Assembly: GCA_013813955.1 (NCBI GenBank)
Contig: JACCQW010000120.1
Span: forward strand, 1 to 10,623
Direction of reading: 5' to 3'
Length of the DNA stretch: 10,623 nucleotides
Origin: Solirubrobacterales bacterium
GTDB lineage: Bacteria; Actinomycetota; Thermoleophilia; Solirubrobacterales; Solirubrobacteraceae
Below the pieces are notes generated by a model. That model was not told the origin of the DNA. It saw only the letters and a program-made list of their open reading frames with translations, and made no database searches. Positions 6,186-10,623 of the stretch are shown one piece after another (within the stretch, counting starts at the first letter, position 1; each line of letters begins with the position of its first letter). The translations under genes were made by a program, and so were the position numbers.

Positions 6186-7157
6186 CTAGGACAGGTCGCG
6201 CGTGAACGTGCTCCCCTCCTCGAGGGGGCGGTAGATCTGCTTGAAGTCGAAGCCGTAGTCGAAGTCGTCCTTCTCAGACTCCGTGGCGGCCTCGATGTCG
6301 ACGTTGTGCACGATCACCAGCTCCTCGTTGACGTGCGAGGCCTGGATCAGACACAGGCCCGAGGGCGCCCAGATGCCCGAGCCGCCCCAGAACGGCGCCC
6401 CGGTCACCCCGTGCGCGCCCACGGCGTTGCAGGCGATCGTCCAGACCTGGTTCGTTGCCGAGGAGGCGGGCATCACGTAGTCCCACAGATCGCCGTAGTA
6501 CCGGTCGGTCCGCAGGTTCATGCCGGGGTAGTCACGGCCCCCGGCGGCCCGCCACGAGGCGACCTGCACGACGGCGTCCACCTTCGCCACCATCGAATAC
6601 TCCCGCAGCAACTCGCTGAAGAGATAGTCGTAGCACGTGGTGAACCCGAGCCGGCCGTGCCGGGTCTCCAGGACGAGTCGGTCGTCGCGACCGCTCTCGG
6701 TGTAGCCCTTCTCGATCCCCGGGAGGAAGACCTTGTCGTAGGTGTTCTCGTCGGCCAGGTAGTCGGGCTCGCGGCCCACGACGAACGTGCGGTTGCGAAA
6801 GCGGTCCTTCTCCTTCGCCGCGGTCAGGTTGTTGAGCACGATCGCCTCGAAGCTGTCGCCGAGCAGCGGCTGCAGCTCGCTCTTGATCCAGTCGTCGTGG
6901 TTCTCGGCGACCGCCTCCTTCATGTAGGCCAGGCAATCTTCGCGCTCGTCCCAGAAGTACCCCGACAGGCAGAACTCGGGGAACACGCCGATGTTGACTC
7001 CGCGCTCCTTGAAGATCCTCGCCACGCGCAGGATCTTGTCCTTGTTCGCCTCGATGTCCGGGACCTCGGCGTGAATGTTGGCCAGGCCCACCGAGAGCTT
7101 GGACTCGTCGTCGCCGTAGCTGCGCTCGGCGATCAGGAACTCGTCAACGGTCTCCAT
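6186..7157 (-). CDS. Nitrilase-superfamily carbon-nitrogen hydrolase
   Basis: The 323-residue product is full length for the family. The Glu-Lys-Cys catalytic triad is visible: Glu61 in VFPEFCLSGYF, Lys142 in TYDKVFLPG and Cys175 in GFTTCYDYLF. These cytoplasmic enzymes hydrolyse nitriles, amides or carbamoyl groups through a cysteine thioester. The substrate is not evident; CYDYLFSELLREY around the nucleophile is not a signature I can tie to a named subfamily. The ATG at 7155-7157 follows an excellent ribosome binding site (AGAGGGAGG, minus strand, just upstream), and the upstream truncated methyltransferase's TAG stop runs directly into it, so the two were probably translated together. It is the only intact gene between two broken methyltransferases, so its expression now depends on the promoter of that remnant or of vapBC. 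No frame damage is seen. Confidence 0.88.
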   Translation of the reverse strand: METVDEFLIAERSYGDDESKLSVGLANIHAEVPDIEANKDKILRVARIFKERGVNIGVFPEFCLSGYFWDEREDCLAYMKEAVAENHDDWIKSELQPLLGDSFEAIVLNNLTAAKEKDRFRNRTFVVGREPDYLADENTYDKVFLPGIEKGYTESGRDDRLVLETRHGRLGFTTCYDYLFSELLREYSMVAKVDAVVQVASWRAAGGRDYPGMNLRTDRYYGDLWDYVMPASSATNQVWTIACNAVGAHGVTGAPFWGGSGIWAPSGLCLIQASHVNEELVIVHNVDIEAATESEKDDFDYGFDFKQIYRPLEEGSTFTRDLS

Positions 7158-7166
7158 GGCCTCCCT

Positions 7167-7370
7167 CTAACGGTCGTGACCAGCGCGTCGCTGCTTCGTC
7201 CCCACGCCCGCGAATGCCCTCGGGGCGCCGACGCCGCACCCGGCCTCCAGCACCATGCTCCCGCGCGGGCATGCCGTGTCGGAGTGCAGGAGGTCGACCA
7301 GCGTTCCGGCCTGATCCTGCAGGCGCTCGCTCTCGCGCGGCTGATAGCCGTGGACGTAGATGTCGCTCAT
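7167..7370 (-). pseudogene. Truncated SAM-dependent methyltransferase (N-terminal 49 residues)
   Basis: The ATG at 7370 has an upstream GAGG. The product begins MSDIYVHGYQPRESERLQDQ, then AGTLVDLLHSD, then MVLEAGCGVGA, a clean class I methyltransferase motif I. Immediately after that glycine-rich loop, homology ends in 18 unrelated residues (PRAFAGVGTKQRRAGHDR) and a TAG at 7167-7169. With 67 residues instead of the 250 or so expected it cannot bind SAM or methylate. The start and ribosome binding site are intact, so the truncated frame may still be translated and may pass ribosomes to the nitrilase 9 bases downstream. Its motif I differs from that of the other methyltransferase fragment, so they come from different genes. 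Confidence 0.75.
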
Positions 7371-7392
7371 CGTTTCATCCTCGCTCTTCGCT

Positions 7393-7815
7393 TCACCATT
7401 CACCAGGGCGAGGACGTCCAACAGGACTTGGAGTCCGCGAGCCTTGCGGCCGGCGCGGGGTGAACGAGAGCACGCGCGCCAGGACGTCGTAGTGACGGTC
7501 GACGTGCAGCACGTCCGCGCCGTATTGATGGGCGCAGGCAGCGATGAGGAGGTCTGCGACGGCGACACGGTGGTGACCGGTCGCGGCAAGCTCGCGTTGG
7601 GCGCCGACCGCGACCGAGAAGGTCTCGATGTCCATCCGCAGATCGCGGAAAGCGGTGAGGTCGCCCTCGAGGCGCTCGTAGTGGGCCCGCGAGCGGGCGC
7701 TATAGAGCAGTTCGAGCCGGGTGACCGCGCATAGGCACAGTTCGTCGACGTCCTCGGCGCCCACGGAGCCGCGCACGTAGGCGGATTTGTCAAGAAGAAC
7801 CAGCGTCACTGCCAC
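7393..7815 (-). CDS. vapC: VapC-type PIN-domain ribonuclease toxin
   Basis: The 140-residue PIN domain starts at GTG 7815 (MAVTLVLLDKSAYVRG). The four metal-binding acidic residues are present: Asp9 (LLDKSA), Glu35 (TRLELLYSAR), Asp88 (VADLLIAACA) and Asp106 (HVDRHYD). VapC toxins are magnesium-dependent endoribonucleases that cut specific RNAs, often tRNA, when freed from their antitoxin. The gene overlaps the end of vapB by 10 bases, the usual VapBC arrangement. The last 20 or so residues after LSFTPRR are Pro/Arg-rich and extend beyond the normal PIN end, perhaps a neutral read-through tail. The stop is 22 bases from the truncated methyltransferase start, so that remnant and the nitrilase may be co-transcribed with the toxin-antitoxin pair. 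Confidence 0.9.
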   Translation of the reverse strand: MAVTLVLLDKSAYVRGSVGAEDVDELCLCAVTRLELLYSARSRAHYERLEGDLTAFRDLRMDIETFSVAVGAQRELAATGHHRVAVADLLIAACAHQYGADVLHVDRHYDVLARVLSFTPRRPQGSRTPSPVGRPRPGEW

Positions 7816-8069
7816 GCCGAGTCCGACAGCAGCGCGTCGCGATCGACGAGCTCGTCGGCGCGAGCGAGTGCCTCGCTCTGGCGCTGCCGTCGACGCTCAC
7901 GCTCGTCGGTATCGGCGTCCTCGACGATCGCGGCGTGGCCGGCGGCAGCCAGGCGCAGCAGGAGCTGGCGACGGTCGGCGACCTCGGGCCAGCGGCGCTG
8001 CGCGAGGTCGAGCATGTCACGCACATCGCCCGTGTCGGTGACCGTGTACCGGGGGTGCGTCGTAGGCAT
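7806..8069 (-). CDS. vapB: VapB-type antitoxin
   Basis: The protein is 87 residues, starting MPTTHPRYTVTDTGDVRDML. The N-terminal part (PRYTVTDTGD, LDLAQRRWPEV, RRQLLLRLAAAGHAAI) resembles short actinobacterial VapB antitoxins, and the Glu/Arg-rich C-terminal half is of the kind that wraps around and blocks a PIN toxin. It precedes and overlaps vapC, so it would be made first and in excess. VapBC complexes normally repress their own promoter; here the promoter lies directly in front of the ATG. The intact pair downstream of the MBL gene probably forms its own transcription unit. Confidence 0.87.
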   Translation of the reverse strand: MPTTHPRYTVTDTGDVRDMLDLAQRRWPEVADRRQLLLRLAAAGHAAIVEDADTDERERRRQRQSEALARADELVDRDALLSDSAWQ

Positions 8070-8076
8070 GACGGCA

Positions 8077-8082
8077 AGTGTA
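8077..8082 (-). promoter_or_regulatory. Likely -10 box of vapBC (leaderless transcript)
   Basis: On the minus strand TACACT sits 7 bases before the vapB ATG. Transcription would therefore start at or next to the start codon, giving a leaderless mRNA, and no Shine-Dalgarno sequence is present. The best -35 candidate (GTCGCA, about 17 bases further up) is weak. Confidence 0.5.
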
Positions 8083-8108
8083 GCACCGCTTTCGTGAAGT
8101 GCGACACC

Positions 8109-8963
8109 TCAGCCGCTGGCGGAACGCAGCTCATGCCAGGCGCTCGGATCGTGCGTGGGGACGACGAGCATGCGTGGTGCCGAGGCGATGTGTTCGCGGA
8201 TCTCGCGCATCGAGGTGCGGGAGGCGCGGTCGTCGTCGGTGATCAGCGGCAGCACGTCCTCGTCGATGCTTCGTCTGGTGTAGGCGGCGTCTCCGACGAG
8301 CAGGACGTCGCCGTGCTCGCCGGTGCGGACCAGCACGGAGAGGTGTCCCGGAGTGTGGCCGGGAGTCGAGATCAGACGGATGCTGCCGTCGCCGAGCAGG
8401 TCGACGGTGTGCGTGAAGGCACCGTGCCGGGTGCCATCGACCGCGGGATCGATGAGCTGCACGCGATGTGCGCCGGGGAGATGGTGGGCGACGTATCCCT
8501 TGGCGGCGGCGAGCCGGCGGTGCGCTGCTGTCCATTCGGCGCGTGTGCATGTGAAGCGGGCGTTGGGCAGCAGGCGCATGGCGCCGGTGTGGTCGACGTG
8601 CAGGTGCGTCATGACGACGCGCTCGACGGCCTCGGGCTCGATGCCCAGCGCGCGGAGCTGTTGGTCGAATGGCGGGCCTACCGGCTCGAGGTCGCGGAAC
8701 ACGAGCCGCATCGGCCGGCCGAAGTCCGCCAGGCTGCGGTGCGCGTCGGGATGCAACCCGGTGTCGACGAGGATCACCCCGGCGCTGGGGTGACGGATGA
8801 CGAACGAGAGGCAGGGGCCATCGAGCGCGTCGGGGCCGACGCGAGACCCGGACCACCAGCGCGAGAGTGGCCTGCCGGCCGGGCGGAAGACGTAGTCGTG
8901 CGGCATGGGGATCCGAGCGGTGTGGATGACGTCGAGCGTCACTCGGTCTGAGGCGGCGTTCAC
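8109..8963 (-). CDS. Metallo-beta-lactamase-fold hydrolase, AHL-lactonase-like
   Basis: The 284-residue product has the metal ligands of the MBL superfamily: His120, His122, Asp124 and His125 in THLHVDHTGA, His203 in TPGHTPGHLS, Asp225 in LVGDAAY and His271 in VPTHDP. The strand VILVDTGLHPDAH precedes them. The spacing and the TPGHTPGH motif recall the family containing N-acyl-homoserine lactonases of the AttM/AiiA type, but lactonase activity is only a possibility; many relatives hydrolyse other esters or lactones. No signal peptide is seen, so it is cytoplasmic. GTG 8963 is the longest start, with GGGGG a few bases before it; GTG at residue 8 or ATG at residue 20 are alternatives. The VOC gene ends 24 bases upstream, so the two are probably one transcript. 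Confidence 0.85.
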   Translation of the reverse strand: MNAASDRVTLDVIHTARIPMPHDYVFRPAGRPLSRWWSGSRVGPDALDGPCLSFVIRHPSAGVILVDTGLHPDAHRSLADFGRPMRLVFRDLEPVGPPFDQQLRALGIEPEAVERVVMTHLHVDHTGAMRLLPNARFTCTRAEWTAAHRRLAAAKGYVAHHLPGAHRVQLIDPAVDGTRHGAFTHTVDLLGDGSIRLISTPGHTPGHLSVLVRTGEHGDVLLVGDAAYTRRSIDEDVLPLITDDDRASRTSMREIREHIASAPRMLVVPTHDPSAWHELRSASG

Positions 8964-8987
8964 GAGCGCCCCCGAAGGTGGTCGCGC

Positions 8988-9398
8988 TCAGCGCGGCGGC
9001 CATAGGTCGCCATCGGCGATCTCCAGGAGGTTTGCGGCCGGGTCCTTGAAGTAGAACGAGCGCTGGCCGCCCCAGTCGTGGTCGTGCAGGATCTCCACGC
9101 CGGCGGCCTCGAGCAGCGCACGCCACCGCTCAAGGTCGTCGAGACCACGGGCCTGCAGGCAGGCATGCCCCGCGCCGCTGGTGCCGTGGTCTGCGATCGG
9201 GCCCGGGCGCAGCGCGAGCTGCCCGCGGTCAAAGAGGAGCAGGACGCCGCCCCCGATCCGGAACGCGATGCCGTCCTCCCAGCCCGCAACGGCCGGCAGT
9301 CCGAGCACGTCACCGTAGAAGCGCTCGACGGCTTCCCGCTCCGCGGTCTCGTGGTAGAGCACCGTTTCGAGCACGCCGATGAGCCCGGGGCCGCACAT
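8988..9398 (-). CDS. VOC (glyoxalase/bleomycin-resistance/dioxygenase) superfamily protein
   Basis: This 136-residue protein has two beta-alpha-beta-beta-beta modules. Module 1 runs from LIGVLETVLYHE through ERFYGDVLGL; module 2 from GAGHACLQ through FYFKDPAANLLEIADGDLW. The second-module metal ligands His78 and Glu126 are present, and His16 is a candidate ligand in the first. FYFKDPAANLLEI is the family's diagnostic ending. These proteins act on small molecules as lyases, dioxygenases, epimerases or drug binders; the actual substrate cannot be read from the sequence. The ATG at 9398 has no strong ribosome binding site. It precedes the MBL gene in probable operon; glyoxalase-fold plus MBL-fold recalls a GloA/GloB pair, but neither sequence is diagnostic of that pathway. 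Confidence 0.85.
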   Translation of the reverse strand: MCGPGLIGVLETVLYHETAEREAVERFYGDVLGLPAVAGWEDGIAFRIGGGVLLLFDRGQLALRPGPIADHGTSGAGHACLQARGLDDLERWRALLEAAGVEILHDHDWGGQRSFYFKDPAANLLEIADGDLWPPR

Positions 9399-9486
9399 GA
9401 CGCGAGGCTACGCGACCGCATGGCCTGGTGCGGACTCCGTGACCCGTGAGCTAAGAGCGTGACGAGGGGCTTGCCGACGGCGGGCG

Positions 9487-10212
9487 TCAGCGCGTTGGCT
9501 GTTCGTGGGTCTCGCCGATGTCGCTGGTTTGCTCGTCGAGGGCGCTCATAGCTCCGTGGTAGGTGGCGGTGCGCCATGCGTAGTACGTGCTCAGCGGGAT
9601 GTGATGTTCGTCGCAGACGTCTTGGACGGTGCGCTCGCCGGCGGCGGCGCTGAGGACGATCTGCAGTTTGTGGCCGGCGTCCGGTTCGTCAGCCGGTTCG
9701 GCGGTCGGTGCCGGCGGGGTGTCGGGGACTCCGGGCTCGTCGCGGATCAGGCGCCCGCCGCGGAACGTGCCGGCGGCGATCGCCATGCCGGCGGCGACGA
9801 GGATGATGTCCTTCAGGACGTATTGGCCCTCGAGCGTGGGGGCGTGATGTGGCCCGCTGAACAGGCGTCCGGTGAGGAGCACGAGGGGAGCGAGAATCCC
9901 GATGAACTGAACGACGAGCAGCCAGACGGCGATGCGCATCCAGCGGTTGGCGAGCAGGCAGATCCCGATGAAGCACTCCAGCGCGGCGATCACGACGATC
10001 GCGACTTCCCAGGGGATCAGGCCGAAGGTCAGCAGGTCGATCGTCTTGATCGACAGGCCTTGGGCGGGGCTGACGTCGGGGAAGAACTTCAGCACGCCGA
10101 AGCCCAAGAAGATCGCGCCGACGGTGATCCGCAGTGCCTTGATGGCGTGACGGACCAGCAGGCCGTGCAGCTTCTCCTCGATCGTGACGAGGCGTTCGCT
10201 CAGCATGCTCAT
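9487..10212 (-). CDS. DoxX-like membrane protein with C-terminal helix-turn-helix domain
   Basis: The 241-residue protein has four hydrophobic helices: about 26-44 (ITVGAIFLGFGVLKFF), 66-88 (IPWEVAIVVIAALECFIGI), 93-114 (IAVWLLVVQFIGILAPLVLL) and 132-150 (LKDIILVAAGMAIAAG). FGVLKFF and EGQYVLKDIILVAAG are typical of DoxX/YkgB-like proteins, integral membrane proteins linked to redox and stress in other bacteria. After a Pro/Glu/Asp linker (157-180), residues 181-225 form a helix-turn-helix like that of IS3-type transposases: HKLQIVLSAAAGERTVQDVC, then HHIPLSTYYAWR. The ORF is continuous, with no sign of a frameshift at the join. ATG 10212 and ATG 10206 (residue 3) are both possible starts. 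It lies 76 bases downstream of an ECF sigma factor gene on the same strand. Confidence 0.8.
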   Translation of the reverse strand: MSMLSERLVTIEEKLHGLLVRHAIKALRITVGAIFLGFGVLKFFPDVSPAQGLSIKTIDLLTFGLIPWEVAIVVIAALECFIGICLLANRWMRIAVWLLVVQFIGILAPLVLLTGRLFSGPHHAPTLEGQYVLKDIILVAAGMAIAAGTFRGGRLIRDEPGVPDTPPAPTAEPADEPDAGHKLQIVLSAAAGERTVQDVCDEHHIPLSTYYAWRTATYHGAMSALDEQTSDIGETHEQPTR

Positions 10213-10288
10213 GCTCGCTACTGCGGATGCGAGGTGCCGATCGGTTCACGTGTACGTGCGGGTGTGCCGGAAACCGGATCGGCGCCAT

Positions 10289-10623
10289 CTAGGACGCGAC
10301 ACGGTCGATGTCGCCGCGTAGTCGTTGCAGGCCGAGGCGCATGCGTCCCTTGACGGTGCCCGCGGGAAGGTTCAGGTGCTTTGCGATCTCCGTGTGGGTC
10401 AGCTGGCCGTAGAAGGCAAGCGTGATGACTTCTCGCTGCGCGTCGGGGAGTTGGGCCAGCAATCCCAGCAGATCGTGCGCCTCGGCGCGTCCGGCGACGT
10501 GCTCGGCGACGTTGGCGGGCGCGGGCAGCGTGTGCAGGCGGTTGTCGCTGGCGCGGTGGGCGGCGTGCGGGGCGTTGCGGCGAGCGATGTCGATCGCTCG
10601 GTGACGCGCGATCGTCAGCACCC
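10289..10623 (-). CDS. ECF RNA polymerase sigma factor, C-terminal half (5' end outside window)
   Basis: The frame is open to the right edge, so the apparent GTG start at 10621 is probably an internal Val. Visible are the end of sigma region 2 (LTIARHRAIDIARRN), a linker, and a complete region 4: LLAQLPDAQREVITLAFY, then LTHTEIAKHLNLPAGTVKGR, then LGLQRLR, the helix-turn-helix that contacts the -35 element. The protein ends soon after region 4, with no C-terminal extension. Region 4 resembles the SigK/RpoE-like ECF type that normally pairs with a membrane anti-sigma factor, but the next gene downstream is the DoxX-HTH membrane protein rather than a recognisable anti-sigma. The target genes are unknown. 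Confidence 0.9.
   Translation of the reverse strand, partial: VLTIARHRAIDIARRNAPHAAHRASDNRLHTLPAPANVAEHVAGRAEAHDLLGLLAQLPDAQREVITLAFYGQLTHTEIAKHLNLPAGTVKGRMRLGLQRLRGDIDRVAS

Noticed and set aside
5957..7370. Two methyltransferase fragments as halves of one gene split by nitrilase insertion
   Set aside because: Both fragments contain their own SAM motif I, so they overlap in domain content and must come from different genes.
6186..7370. A Nit1C-type nitrilase cluster
   Set aside because: The expected radical SAM, acetyltransferase and AIR synthase neighbours are absent.
5420..7370. A complete Tn3 transposon with nitrilase and methyltransferases as cargo
   Set aside because: No resolvase, terminal inverted repeats or N-terminal transposase are visible; only a C-terminal relic remains, so cargo status cannot be supported.
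6117..7463. A 448-codon open frame on the plus strand
   Set aside because: It is the antisense shadow of the nitrilase, whose Glu-Lys-Cys triad and ribosome binding site establish the minus strand as coding.
7935..8951. A 338-codon plus-strand frame, and a similar one at 9505-10353
   Set aside because: These lie opposite the MBL hydrolase and the DoxX-HTH gene, show no domain and have compositions typical of antisense frames.
8109..9398. A methylglyoxal glyoxalase I/II operon
   Set aside because: The MBL protein looks more like lactonase-type hydrolases than glyoxalase II, and the VOC protein has no glyoxalase I-specific features I can point to.

Overview
The window is a high-GC bacterial chromosome segment. 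G/C-ending codons dominate, GTG and TTG starts are used, and the VapB/VapC, ECF sigma and beta-keto acid cleavage enzyme sequences look actinobacterial. My best guess is Actinomycetota, perhaps the Thermoleophilia/Solirubrobacterales side; this is inferred from style and has not been searched.

Left third (1-5423). A secreted coiled-coil cell-wall hydrolase-type gene leaves the left edge on the minus strand (1-693). It diverges from a beta-keto acid cleavage enzyme (BKACE/DUF849, 866-1597). Then comes a plus-strand phosphorelay cassette: a large GAF-PAS-PAS-PAS histidine kinase (1800-4484), a stand-alone CheY-like receiver (4618-5016) and an HPt phosphotransfer protein (5013-5423). The receiver and HPt genes are joined by an ATGA stop/start overlap. 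Just past the kinase stop, in another frame, lies a collapsed remnant of one or two receiver domains. Its own TGA overlaps the response regulator ATG, so the kinase was probably once a hybrid kinase coupled to the next gene and has lost that tail through a 1-base frameshift.

Middle (5420-7370) is a scar of broken genes. It holds a C-terminal piece of a Tn3-family transposase (plus strand) with a nonsense codon, a frameshift and an internal deletion. A class I SAM-methyltransferase fragment abuts it on the minus strand. Next is an intact nitrilase-superfamily amidohydrolase (6186-7157), and upstream of that a second, different methyltransferase cut off right after its SAM-binding motif I (7167-7370). 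The nitrilase survives between the two broken methyltransferases.

Right third (7393-10623), all minus strand: a complete VapBC toxin-antitoxin pair with a probable leaderless promoter; a metallo-beta-lactamase-fold hydrolase with a glyoxalase/VOC protein just upstream; a DoxX-like four-helix membrane protein that unusually carries a transposase-type helix-turn-helix at its C-terminus; and the C-terminal half of an ECF sigma factor leaving the right edge.

No tRNA, rRNA, CRISPR array or complete mobile element was seen. The observations most worth following are the frameshifted hybrid-kinase tail, the transposon/methyltransferase scar around the nitrilase, and the DoxX-HTH fusion next to the sigma factor.
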